Shown here: piece by piece, positions 9,962 through 18,185 of the stretch | Layout: each line of letters opens with the position of its first letter | Numbering within the stretch: the stretch's first letter is position 1 | NCBI GenBank assembly: GCA_946887105.1 | Contig: CAMPKJ010000005.1 | Location: 1 to 51,494 of the forward strand | From: an uncultured Acidobacteriota bacterium | GTDB taxonomy: Bacteria; Acidobacteriota; Thermoanaerobaculia; Gp7-AA8 | DNA length: 51,494 nucleotides | Direction of reading: 5' to 3' | Made by a program: the position numbers and the translations under genes | The notes under the pieces: model-generated | What the model was told of the DNA's origin: nothing | The model's database searches: none | Seen by the model: the letters and a program-made list of their open reading frames with translations, nothing else

Positions 9962-10128
9962 CAACGGTGACGCTCGCGCTCGCGCAATTCCCTCAGGAAC
10001 TGGTCGAGCGGAATGCCGCCGCCGCGCTCCGCTTCCTCGAGTGCGGCCTCGAGCTCCGCCGCTTCCTCGGCCGTCGGAATGTACTCCGGCTCCGGCTCCG
10101 GGTCCGGCTTGCGTCCTGCCCGCGTCAT
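9961..10128 (-). CDS. Small antitoxin of a ParE-type toxin-antitoxin pair
   Basis: A 55-residue acidic protein: MTRAGRKPDPEPEPEYIP, then TAEEAAELEAALEEAERGGG and IPLDQFLRELRE. The EAALEEAERGxGIPLDxFLxELR ending resembles toxin-wrapping tails of antitoxins encoded next to ParE/RelE toxins. No clear DNA-binding domain fits in so short a chain. Its ATG overlaps the stop of the flavoprotein gene (ATGA, 10125-10128) and its stop overlaps the toxin start, so it is translationally coupled on both sides. Confidence 0.7.
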   Translation of the reverse strand: MTRAGRKPDPEPEPEYIPTAEEAAELEAALEEAERGGGIPLDQFLRELRERERHR

Positions 10129-13100
10129 ACGCTCATGGTACTCCGCTGCGCGAGTACGCGCGTGAGCCACAGATTGCTCAGCTTTTCCAGCACGGTGTTC
10201 TGCCGCAGGCGTGCGCGCAGGTTCGTGAAATCGACGCGGTCGAGGGGCTGGTCCTGGTCGAAGCAGGAGAAGACGAACGACTCCTTGCCGGTGGCGGGAT
10301 CGACGTGGCGCTGGAGGCATTGGGCGCAGACCTGTTTCATCATGCACTGCATCGGCGAGTTGATGGAGCCGATGCCGACGTGCCCGGGATTCAGGTATGG
10401 CGCGAGCACGCCGTGCCGCGCGTCTTTGACGGCGCGCATCATGCCGTCGGAGCCGATGGCGATCAGGCGCGTGGCGTCGCGCAGATCGAACATGCGAACC
10501 GTTCCTTCAGCGGGGCCGGCATACCAGAGCATGGCCTGCACGATGTTGCCGGTGAACTTCAGGTCCTGCTCGCGGCGCGGCTCGATCGGGTCGCCCGCGT
10601 CGACGGACCAGATCACCTGATCCGTTCCCGCTTCGATCTCGTCGCGCTTAAAGACGTCCGCCGCTTTTTTGTAGCCGGCGAAGTAGACCACCCGGCAGCC
10701 GTTGTCCTTGAGCGCGCGGGCGATGGAGAAGAGCACCGCGTTGCCGAGGCCGCCGCCGGCGAGCAGCACGGTCTCATTCTTCGGGATCTCCGTCGGCGTA
10801 CCGGTCGGTCCCATCAGCACCACCGGCTCGCCGGGCTGCAGCAGCGCGCAGAGGCGCGAGGAGCCGCCCATCTCCAGCACGATCACCGACAGCAGTCCGC
10901 GTTCCGGATCCGTCGCCGCGCCGGTGAGCGCGATGCCTTCCATCGCCAGCGTCGTGCCGTCGTGTTTCGGCGCAAACGATTCGAAGTTCTGGAGCCGGAA
11001 GAACTGTCCGGGCTTGAAATGCCGAGCCGCGAACGGCGCGCGCACGACCACTTCGACGATGGTCGGCGTGAGGCGGTTGACCTCGTGCACGGTCGCGGTC
11101 AATCCATCGTCGAGCCGGGCCACCAGCGAGCGCCATGTCTCATCGCGAGCCGACTGCGCCGCGCCGGAGCGGTCCATCGACATCAGCTCGCGCTCGAACA
11201 GCCGCACCACGTGCGGGTATCCGTACTTGGCCGACGCCATGGCCTTGACCACGTTGCCGGCGTACTTCGGATGGTTGTCGCCGTAGAACGTGACCATCTT
11301 CTCGCGCCGCGACGGGTGCTGGTACGACGTGAAGAAGCCGCGGTCGCGCGCGGCCTCGTCGTCCTCGATCAGCTCGTTCTCCGGTCCGACGGAGTAGGAC
11401 TGGAAGAACTGCTTCCACTTGTCGAGCTTGAACGTGCCGGCGTGCTCTTTCTCGTAGATCACGTTCGGCGAGGTGCCGGCGGCGATCATCACCGTGCGCG
11501 CCGGAAGCTCGACGATGGAGCCCGAGTCCTGCCAGCGGCCGTCTTCGACGACCTGCTTTTCGAAGAGCAGCGCCTGCACGTGGCCGAACTCGTCCGCAAC
11601 CGCTTCCACCGGCGAGAGCATCTCCGCGTATGCGATCCCTTCCTCGAACGCCTTCTCGATCTCTTCGAAGTTGAGGCGATAGGCGGGCGAGTCGAGCATC
11701 GACTTGCGATACGCGAGCGTGACGCCGCCCCACGCGCGCACCAGCGGGATGAAATCCGGCGCCTCGCCGGCATGTGCCGCGCGCTCGCGTTCCGCGCGGA
11801 TGGCCCGTCCGTGGCCGAGGAATTCATCGAGGATGAGCAACTCCTCGCGGTCATAGCCGGAACGCACGCGCTCCTCGGACATCTCCGCGCACATCTGCTC
11901 GTAGCGCTCCAGCACCTTCTCGACCTGCACCGGGTAGTACGCGAAGAGCTCCGTGGCCGTGTCGATGGCGGTCAGTCCGCCGCCGATCACGACCGCCGGC
12001 AGCCGCACCTGCAGATTGGCGAGCGAGTTTTTCTTGAACGTGCCGGTGAGCTGCAGCGCCATCAGGAAGTCGGACGCCTGGCGCATGCCCCGCACGAGGT
12101 TGTTCTTCATCCGCACGATGGTCGGCGTGCCCGCACCCGCGGCGATGGCCACGTGATCGAAGCCGAATTCATCGAAGACTTCCTCGAGCGTGAGCGTGCC
12201 GCCGAAACGCACGCCGCCGTACATGCGCAAGTTGTCTTTGCGCTCCAGCGCGATGCGCATCACTTTGAGGAAGTTCTTGTCCCAGCGGACGGTGATGCCG
12301 TACTCCGACACGCCGCCGAAGCCCGCCAGAATGCGATCGTCGAGATCGTCCCAGAGCGTGAGCGCGTCGCGGATGGGTTGGCGGACGGTTCCTCGGAGTG
12401 CCTCGGGTGCCTCGGAGTTCCTCGGGTGGCCAGCCGAGGAACCGAGGAACTCCGAGGAACTCCGAGGAACTGTTTCAAGCGGCTCGATCTTCAATCCATC
12501 GATCGCCACCACGCCGAAGCCTTCGTTGGCCAGATAGTGCGCGAGCGTGTAGCCGGCCGGACCGAGTCCGACCACGAGCACGTTCCTGCCGTTGTACGGC
12601 AGCGCCATCGGGCGGCGTGCGTTGAGCGGATTCCAGCGCGTGAGCAGCGAGTAAATCTCGAAGCCCCACGGCAGAAAGAGCACGTCCGTGAGAGCGCCGG
12701 TCTCGATCTGGGGGATGTTGACCGGATCCTGTTTCTGGAAGATGCAGGCGCGCATGCAGTCGTTGCAGATGCGATGGCCGGTGCCGGGACACATCGGGTT
12801 GTCGATCATCACCAGCGCCAGGCTGCCGATGGCATCGCCGCCCGCGCGCAGAAAATTCATCTCGCCGATGCGCTCGTCGAGCGGACAGCCCTCGAGCGCC
12901 ATCCCCAGCGGATTCGGCTTATACGTGCCGTTTGATTGCACGAAGCCGCGCGAGCAGGAGTCCTTCTTCCGCTCGTGGCAGTAGATGCAGTAGTGCGCTT
13001 CGTCGGTGATCTCGCGCGGCGTCATGCGCGGATCGGTGAGATGAAATCCGTCGCGGCGGCGGAACTCGTGGTGATCGCCGCCGAAGCGTTGCTCGTCGAC

Positions 13101-13685
13101 CGGCTCGGTCGGGACGAGGCGATCGAACGCGAGCGGCTTCGGCAGGCGGAACGACGTCCACCCTTCGAAGCGTCCCGCCTTCCATTGCGCGGCGGTCCAC
13201 TGCACCAGCGCCTCGACCGGCGCGCGCGCCTCGTCGGGCGATTGCTTTTCGAGATCGAGCAGGCGGTTCGCCATCGTCGCCAGCGCGAGCTCGGGATCGG
13301 CGTCGTCCAGCGTGAACTCTTCGGTGGGCGCGGGACTCTGCACCTTCGCCACGCGTTTGGTGACGAACTCTTTTTTGAAACGCGCCACTTCCGCGTCGCG
13401 GCGCGTGCGCTCGTGCAGCGCGACGACATCCTGTTCGATGCCGAACATGCGCGCGAGAAACACGGCCAGCTGCTGGCCAACCGCGATCAGCAGTGCGGAC
13501 TCGTCCGGCGTCGTGAGCCCGCCGTTCGGCGTTCCGTTCTGGATCGCGGTCCGGTAGGCGTCGAAGCGCGCGAACAGCGCGGCGTCGTGTTCCTCGACGA
13601 AGCGGTCGAACGTGAGCGTCAGGTCGCGGAGGCGGGCGTGGGAGTAGAGGTCGCCGTAGGTAAAGCCGTCGATTCCGAGGTTCAT
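10125..13685 (-). CDS. Large iron-sulfur flavoprotein: GltD/NfnB-like core fused to PyrK/NfnA-like module
   Basis: A 1186-residue oxidoreductase. An N-terminal helical region (1-220) precedes cysteines C233, C236, C244, C267, C299, C307, C310 and C314, enough for two Fe-S clusters. Next come an FAD domain (VVGLGPAG, 372-378), an NADPH-type domain (VVIGGGLTAID), and from about 870 a ferredoxin-reductase/PyrK-like module with FKPGQFFRLQ, LLAGGGLGNAVL and a C-terminal 2Fe-2S set (C1114, C1120, C1123, C1141). The architecture resembles both halves of the electron-bifurcating transhydrogenase NfnAB in one chain; the real partners are unknown. The ATG at 13685 overlaps the upstream stop (ATGA). Residues about 405-436 come from an inserted 10-bp-unit repeat, in frame. 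Confidence 0.88.
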   Translation of the reverse strand: MNLGIDGFTYGDLYSHARLRDLTLTFDRFVEEHDAALFARFDAYRTAIQNGTPNGGLTTPDESALLIAVGQQLAVFLARMFGIEQDVVALHERTRRDAEVARFKKEFVTKRVAKVQSPAPTEEFTLDDADPELALATMANRLLDLEKQSPDEARAPVEALVQWTAAQWKAGRFEGWTSFRLPKPLAFDRLVPTEPVDEQRFGGDHHEFRRRDGFHLTDPRMTPREITDEAHYCIYCHERKKDSCSRGFVQSNGTYKPNPLGMALEGCPLDERIGEMNFLRAGGDAIGSLALVMIDNPMCPGTGHRICNDCMRACIFQKQDPVNIPQIETGALTDVLFLPWGFEIYSLLTRWNPLNARRPMALPYNGRNVLVVGLGPAGYTLAHYLANEGFGVVAIDGLKIEPLETVPRSSSEFLGSSAGHPRNSEAPEALRGTVRQPIRDALTLWDDLDDRILAGFGGVSEYGITVRWDKNFLKVMRIALERKDNLRMYGGVRFGGTLTLEEVFDEFGFDHVAIAAGAGTPTIVRMKNNLVRGMRQASDFLMALQLTGTFKKNSLANLQVRLPAVVIGGGLTAIDTATELFAYYPVQVEKVLERYEQMCAEMSEERVRSGYDREELLILDEFLGHGRAIRAERERAAHAGEAPDFIPLVRAWGGVTLAYRKSMLDSPAYRLNFEEIEKAFEEGIAYAEMLSPVEAVADEFGHVQALLFEKQVVEDGRWQDSGSIVELPARTVMIAAGTSPNVIYEKEHAGTFKLDKWKQFFQSYSVGPENELIEDDEAARDRGFFTSYQHPSRREKMVTFYGDNHPKYAGNVVKAMASAKYGYPHVVRLFERELMSMDRSGAAQSARDETWRSLVARLDDGLTATVHEVNRLTPTIVEVVVRAPFAARHFKPGQFFRLQNFESFAPKHDGTTLAMEGIALTGAATDPERGLLSVIVLEMGGSSRLCALLQPGEPVVLMGPTGTPTEIPKNETVLLAGGGLGNAVLFSIARALKDNGCRVVYFAGYKKAADVFKRDEIEAGTDQVIWSVDAGDPIEPRREQDLKFTGNIVQAMLWYAGPAEGTVRMFDLRDATRLIAIGSDGMMRAVKDARHGVLAPYLNPGHVGIGSINSPMQCMMKQVCAQCLQRHVDPATGKESFVFSCFDQDQPLDRVDFTNLRARLRQNTVLEKLSNLWLTRVLAQRSTMSV
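12388..12470. repeat. Intragenic hairpin of GTTCCTCGGA units, copy 1
   Basis: Tandem, slightly diverged 10-bp units (GTTCCTCGGA, GTGCCTCGGG) run into about eight bases of loop (GTGGCCAG) and then inverted units (CCGAGGAACT). It lies inside the flavoprotein gene just after the first FAD-binding beta strand and keeps the frame, adding about 30 residues (VPRSSSEFLG, then PRNSEAPEALRG). Confidence 0.9.
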
Positions 13686-16600
13686 AAAGGCGGGGACATT
13701 GTAGGGGTATGGATTGGTGGATGCCGTGGCGTCGCGGCCCACAGCACGGCCCCGATCGCGAACGCGATGAGCGCGAAGCCGTTGGCGATCAGGTCCGGAC
13801 GTTGATTCTGCAGCAGCACCGCCGCCGTCTGCAGAACGGAGCTGAGGAAGACCGTGAGCGGCCACGCCAGCGGATTTCCGTTCAGAACGTACCGCGCGAC
13901 CACCCATGCGAGCAGTGCGATGAACAGTGCGCGCGCGAGCATCAGCGGCACTTGCGCCGGCGTCGCCAGCCAATCGACCGACGCGCAGAAGATCGCGAGG
14001 ACGGTCACGGTCGCGGCGTTCTTGCGGATGGCGCTCGCGTAGAGCGCCGCCGCGGCGGCGAAGATGATCGCGCCGAAGAGCGCCTGCAGCGTTTCGATGA
14101 GCGCGGGCACCGGCGTCATCACTTCCTGCGGCACGGAGAGCGACACCGACGCCGCCGTGGGGAAGGCGTGCGCGACGAAGCGCTGCACGACCATGGCGAT
14201 GATGCCGATGGCGACCGCCGTCAGCGCGGCGACGGCGGCGCTGCGTCCGAACCGCGCGCGGCCGTCGCGCGTGGCCAGGCTCAGCGCGTACGGCACCGTC
14301 GCCTCGAGACCCGCCAGCGCGAGGAACATGACGCCGACCTGCAACGCCACTTCGCGGACGAACGACGTCACCACGTCGACGGCGAACGTCTCCCACGCGA
14401 TCGACGTCGCGTAGCCGAACAGCAGCGACTCCGAGCGCGCGGCGAAGCTGGCGATCGGAATCACGGAGAGGATCAGCGTCCAGCGTAGCGCGCGCCGCCA
14501 CGGTAAGCCGTGCGCACGCGTGGCCACGATCAGTCCGGTGATCACCAGCGCCAGCAGCGCCACCATGCCGATGATCTTCATCGCGAACAGCACCAGGTTC
14601 AGCAGCGTCTGCGTGGTGGCCTCGCGATACACGCTCTCCGGCACCTTGATGGTCTTGTTGAACTGGGTGACCGCGCCGCCGCCGACGCGCACGGTCACGC
14701 GGCGCCAGGCGCGCGGCGCGAGCGGAGTTTTCTCGTCGAAGTGAAACAGCCAGTCGCGGCGGCGCGGCTGCTGGAAGCTCTGCGCTTCTTTCAGGTCGAA
14801 CCCGCGCTCGTCGACGCCGAACATCGCGAACGCGCGCCGTGCCAATGCCACCGCCGCGTCCTGCGGCAGCGTGCGGCCGAGGTTCCGCTCGTCCTGATAG
14901 CGGTGATAACCGATCACGCGCGAGGTGCGCGGGTCGACCTCGACGAAGATCTCCTCCTTCTTCATCGGCGTGAAGAAGCGCACGGTCCACGTGCCGGCTT
15001 CGATGCGATTGCGGAAGACGTCGAGCAGGCGGTCGACGCTCATTCCGTTGTGCATCAGCCAGGTCGCGGCGATGCCGTCGAAGTCGCCCGGCGCGCCGCC
15101 TTCTTCGCGCCCGGAGTGCGGATTCCAGGAACGGAATCCCTCCACCGGCGCGGCGATGACGTAGGTGAAGCGATCCGTGCGCGGAATGGCGGCGCGCGCG
15201 ATCTCTTTCGCCTTGCCGGCGGTGATCCTGTAGTCGATCGCATCGCTCGGCGACGCGGGTTGGATCGCGACGGCAATGCCGGCGGCGATCATCAGCGCGA
15301 TGCAGATCAGCACGCGTTTGCGCGAAGGCGCCATCGCATCCGGGAATTGCGCCGCCGCGACCACGACCTCCGGATGCTCGGGCGGCGGAGACGTCGGCAG
15401 CGTGGCATTCGAAAGCTCGTCGTCCGGAACGAATCCGCGATTGCGCAGATACAAGACGATGGATGCGATCAGTGGAATGGCGAACAGCAGGCTGGCGATC
15501 GCCGCGGAGACGACGTAGTACGTGTTGCCGGACGAAAAGAGCAGCGTGGCCGTGTAGACCGCGTCGATCGTGTAATGCCAGATCAGCAGCGGCAACAGTC
15601 CGAAGCGATCGAAGAGCAGTCCCGCCACGACGCCGGCCAGTCCGACTTCCACACCTCGGATCCAGAACGGCTGGTTCGGGTACGTGGAGTGTCCGAAGCC
15701 CCAGATGAACGCCGCGAGCACGATCGCAAACCAGCGCGAGCGGACGAATCGCTGCAAGAACGGGATGGCGAAACCGCGCGACAGGAACTCCTCGGAGAAT
15801 GCGGGGAAGAATCCGGCGAAGACCACCGCCACCCACGGAATCGCGCTGTTGAGCATGTCGTCGTACGGCACTTCCGCCGGCGCCCACGCGCCGAAGCGAT
15901 GCGCGACGAGATAGAAGACGACCTGATAGGCCATGAACAACGGCACGAGCGCGTAGCCGAGGATCATGGAGAGGAAGACGCGGCGCGAGGAGAGCGACTT
16001 CGGCGTCCAGATCCGCGGCATGGCCAGCTGTTTGGGCAGGCGCTCGCGATAGAGCACCTCGCCCGCTCCGCAGATGATGATCAGCAGCACGGCCATGCCG
16101 AAGCTCTGCACCACTGATCCGAGCAACACGCTGCCGAGGAACGCGGGATAGGAGGTCGCGGTGTCGTAGTACGCCAGCTGCGCCGGCAGTTCGTTGATCG
16201 CGGAGCCGCCCACGAGCAGCACGCACGCGATGCCGATCCCGAACAGGAAGCGCAGCGGCAGGTCGCCGCGGCGGAGGCGGATGATGAACATCACCACCGC
16301 GCCGATCATCAACGCCGCATTGAGCAGCAGGTCGATCTGTCCGGCCGCGCGATTCTTGGAGCGCAGTTCGCTGTAGCCGCGTTTCCACGCGTCCGGCACT
16401 TTCAACTGCTGCGCGTACGAGGTGACGCGATTGCCATCGACGGTCACCAGGTGCCGGTACTGCGCGCCCGCGGGGCGGATCGACGACGATTCCCACGTGT
16501 AGCTGCGCTGCACGCGTTTCGGCAGGCGCCGTTCGCTTTGTTCGATGAGGTTGAGATCGGCGACGTCGACGCCGATGCTCTTCAGAAATGCGATCGGTGG

Positions 16601-17092
16601 CGCGGCCCGCGGCGGAGGTGCGGCGCGATCTTCCGGGATGACGTGGCGGAATCCGACGATCTCGCCGGTCGGCGCGATGTCGACGCTCACTTCTTCTTCG
16701 ACCAGCGGCTCGAACCAACGGTGATGCCACGACCAGACGCGCACGTTTTCGGCCATGACGCGATTCGCGGCTTCGAGTCCGAGGGAACGCTCCAGAAAGA
16801 TGCGCGCCTCGCTGTCCGAGTCGAAGCGTGCGGCGTGCTTCATCGCGCGAACATCGATGCCTCGCTCGCGCAGCAGCTTCTCGGCAATCGGCCGCGAGGT
16901 GTTGCGGTCCACGCGGAACGCGATCGCTGCCTGCGGAAACGCGGAGTCGAAATAGCGGACGATGATGGCGATCGACGCGAGCACGATCGCGATGCAGACG
17001 GCGATGGTCAGCCAGTCGGATTCCGAGAGGCGCTGCCGGTCATCGGTGGTCGGTTGTCTGTGCCGCATGGCGTCGAAAGCCCCTTGTGCCAT
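13682..17092 (-). CDS. CPBP (Abi) family intramembrane protease with duplicated extracytoplasmic modules
   Basis: A 1136-residue polytopic membrane protein. The CPBP motifs are complete: FSEEFLSRGF (E434, E435, R439), FIWGFGHST (H468) and HYTID (H506). CPBP proteins are intramembrane glutamic endopeptidases. A first soluble region (about 50-250) precedes the CPBP core (250-550); a second soluble region (610-830) repeats its layout (135-250 resembles 716-825, with VTVDGNRVTSYAQQLKVPD against VTVRVGGGAVTQFNKTIKVP), then more helices to the end. The start is uncertain: ATG 17092 or 17068. The first residues (RHRQPTTDDRQ) come from a 7-bp-unit repeat. The stop overlaps the flavoprotein start. Confidence 0.88.
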   Translation of the reverse strand: MAQGAFDAMRHRQPTTDDRQRLSESDWLTIAVCIAIVLASIAIIVRYFDSAFPQAAIAFRVDRNTSRPIAEKLLRERGIDVRAMKHAARFDSDSEARIFLERSLGLEAANRVMAENVRVWSWHHRWFEPLVEEEVSVDIAPTGEIVGFRHVIPEDRAAPPPRAAPPIAFLKSIGVDVADLNLIEQSERRLPKRVQRSYTWESSSIRPAGAQYRHLVTVDGNRVTSYAQQLKVPDAWKRGYSELRSKNRAAGQIDLLLNAALMIGAVVMFIIRLRRGDLPLRFLFGIGIACVLLVGGSAINELPAQLAYYDTATSYPAFLGSVLLGSVVQSFGMAVLLIIICGAGEVLYRERLPKQLAMPRIWTPKSLSSRRVFLSMILGYALVPLFMAYQVVFYLVAHRFGAWAPAEVPYDDMLNSAIPWVAVVFAGFFPAFSEEFLSRGFAIPFLQRFVRSRWFAIVLAAFIWGFGHSTYPNQPFWIRGVEVGLAGVVAGLLFDRFGLLPLLIWHYTIDAVYTATLLFSSGNTYYVVSAAIASLLFAIPLIASIVLYLRNRGFVPDDELSNATLPTSPPPEHPEVVVAAAQFPDAMAPSRKRVLICIALMIAAGIAVAIQPASPSDAIDYRITAGKAKEIARAAIPRTDRFTYVIAAPVEGFRSWNPHSGREEGGAPGDFDGIAATWLMHNGMSVDRLLDVFRNRIEAGTWTVRFFTPMKKEEIFVEVDPRTSRVIGYHRYQDERNLGRTLPQDAAVALARRAFAMFGVDERGFDLKEAQSFQQPRRRDWLFHFDEKTPLAPRAWRRVTVRVGGGAVTQFNKTIKVPESVYREATTQTLLNLVLFAMKIIGMVALLALVITGLIVATRAHGLPWRRALRWTLILSVIPIASFAARSESLLFGYATSIAWETFAVDVVTSFVREVALQVGVMFLALAGLEATVPYALSLATRDGRARFGRSAAVAALTAVAIGIIAMVVQRFVAHAFPTAASVSLSVPQEVMTPVPALIETLQALFGAIIFAAAAALYASAIRKNAATVTVLAIFCASVDWLATPAQVPLMLARALFIALLAWVVARYVLNGNPLAWPLTVFLSSVLQTAAVLLQNQRPDLIANGFALIAFAIGAVLWAATPRHPPIHTPTMSPPL

Positions 17093-17129
17093 GCATCACG
17101 GAGAACTGACAACTGGGAACCGACAACTT
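17045..17129. repeat. Degenerate hairpin of 7-bp units (GTTGTCA type), copy 1
   Basis: Left arm GGTGGTCGGTTGTCTGTG (17045-17062) and right arm starting ACTGACAACTGGGAACCGAC (17105-17129) are built from GTTGTCN heptamers and their complements. It fills the gap after the TetR gene and covers the start codon(s) of the CPBP gene. It is related to the better copy at 36163-36248. Confidence 0.75.
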
Positions 17130-17130
17130 C

Positions 17131-17751
17131 TCACAACAATCCGGTCAGGATCAGATCCGCCACCTGCTCGGATTGCGCGGGCAGGTCGTACGCCTTCTCC
17201 GAAAGGATCCACGACGTGACCATCTCGTCGAGGACGCCGAACACGGACTTCGCGACGAGCTGCGGATGGACGTTGCGGCGGAAGCTTCCCTCCTGCTGCC
17301 CGTGCTCGACGATCTTGCGGATGACGTTGAGATAGTCCGCCACTTCCTGCTGCGAGAAGAGGCTCATGAATTTCAGGCTGTGCCGCAGCTCGACCTGGGA
17401 GACCACCGCCAGCGCGCGATCGCGGCCAAGCGTCTCCAGATGGTGTTTCACCGCGATGCGCAGCCGCTCCTCGGCGGGATTGACGTTCGCCAGCGCCTGC
17501 TCCAGCGAATGCAGGTAGTTGCGCGTGTGCTCGCGGAAGATCGTGATCAGCAGATCTTCCTTGCCGTCGAAGTAGAGGTAGATGGTGCCGTCCGCCACGC
17601 CGGCCGCCTTCGCGATCTGCGCGACCTTGGCGTTGAAGTACCCGTGCTCGGCGAAGACGTCGACCGCGGCGCGCAGGATGCGCTCGCGTTTGGAGGTGCC
17701 GCGGAAGGATTCGATCTCAGTGGCGGTAGCCATTCGCGAATGAATGCTCAT
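17131..17751 (-). CDS. TetR-family regulator, FadR (fatty-acid)-like
   Basis: A 206-residue one-component repressor. The N-terminal helix-turn-helix (about 24-66) reads ILRAAVDVFAEHGYFNAKVA then IAKAAGVADGTIYLYFDGKE, closely like the acyl-CoA-responsive FadR of Bacillus/Thermus; the rest is a ligand-binding helical domain. The first ATG (17751) overlaps the HIT stop (ATGA) and lies in a TGAATG-CT-CATTCA palindrome; an alternative ATG is at 17733. That palindrome resembles the FadR(TetR) operator TGAATG-N-CATTCA, so self-regulation is likely but inferred. Acyl-CoA as ligand is likewise only inferred. Confidence 0.9.
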   Translation of the reverse strand: MSIHSRMATATEIESFRGTSKRERILRAAVDVFAEHGYFNAKVAQIAKAAGVADGTIYLYFDGKEDLLITIFREHTRNYLHSLEQALANVNPAEERLRIAVKHHLETLGRDRALAVVSQVELRHSLKFMSLFSQQEVADYLNVIRKIVEHGQQEGSFRRNVHPQLVAKSVFGVLDEMVTSWILSEKAYDLPAQSEQVADLILTGLL

Positions 17752-17754
17752 TCA
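17741..17754. promoter_or_regulatory. Candidate FadR/TetR operator palindrome
   Basis: TGAATGCTCATTCA is an inverted repeat of TGAATG with a 2-bp centre, overlapping the stop of the HIT gene and the start of the TetR gene. The half-sites equal those of the known FadR(TetR) consensus, though its central spacer is longer. Confidence 0.6.
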
Positions 17755-18185
17755 GCGAGGCGCGAATAGTCAAGTGACGCCGTCACTGACTGGACGAACT
17801 GCTCGTCTCTCTCTTCCCGCTTCTTTCCGTCGAACGCCTCGAACACGTCGTCGCGCGTTGCCTGCGCGGACATCGGATAGATGTGCACGTGCAGGTGCGG
17901 CGTGAGGATGCCCAGCTTGAAGATGATGGCGCGATCCGCGCCGGTCGCATCGAGCAGTACGCGCTCCGCGCGATGCCACACGCGCGCGAGATGCAGCCAT
18001 TCCGCTTCATCGAGGTCGGACGCGTTTTCGATGTGACGCTTCGCGACGACCATGGCGTGGCCGCGCGGCGACCAGTCGTGATGCAGCAGCACCCGGCAGC
18101 GCTCGTCGTCGAAGACGATGCTGCCGACTTTGTCCGGACTGGTGCAAAAGACACAGGCCACCACGTCACTATAATCCGCCGCCAT
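17748..18185 (-). CDS. HIT-family nucleotide hydrolase/transferase
   Basis: A histidine-triad protein of 145 residues from the ATG at 18185. The signature LTPHLHVHIYP (HxHxH) is at about 103-113, and the N-terminal ACVFC pair suggests a zinc site as in many bacterial HIT proteins. The family hydrolyses AMP-linked substrates. ATGs at 18191 and 18215 are in frame; the 18185 ATG overlaps head-to-head with the aldo/keto reductase ATG at 18184 (CATG), so one of the two genes probably starts elsewhere or is leaderless. It is the first gene of the minus-strand operon leading to TetR, CPBP and the flavoprotein. Confidence 0.9.
   Translation of the reverse strand: MAADYSDVVACVFCTSPDKVGSIVFDDERCRVLLHHDWSPRGHAMVVAKRHIENASDLDEAEWLHLARVWHRAERVLLDATGADRAIIFKLGILTPHLHVHIYPMSAQATRDDVFEAFDGKKREERDEQFVQSVTASLDYSRLAE
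18170..18175 (+). promoter_or_regulatory. Perfect -10 box (TATAAT) next to a start codon
   Basis: TATAAT ends 8 nt before the ATG at 18184, with CCGCCGCC and no ribosome site between. The expected transcription start is at or within 1-2 nt of the ATG. No good -35 is seen. Confidence 0.6.

Noticed and set aside
12388..12470. Short regular repeats as a CRISPR array.
   Set aside because: Units are 10 bp, contiguous and inverted around one loop; no spacers or cas genes.
9699..12935. A long plus-strand open frame of about 1078 codons opposite the flavoprotein gene.
   Set aside because: Antisense shadow rich in Arg, His, Ala and Glu with no domain; the opposite strand encodes recognisable cofactor motifs.
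10125..16730. A single open frame of about 2200 codons on the minus strand.
   Set aside because: Only the part from 13685 matches a protein family; the rest is out of frame with the CPBP gene and has low-complexity Arg/Ala composition typical of high-GC shadow frames.
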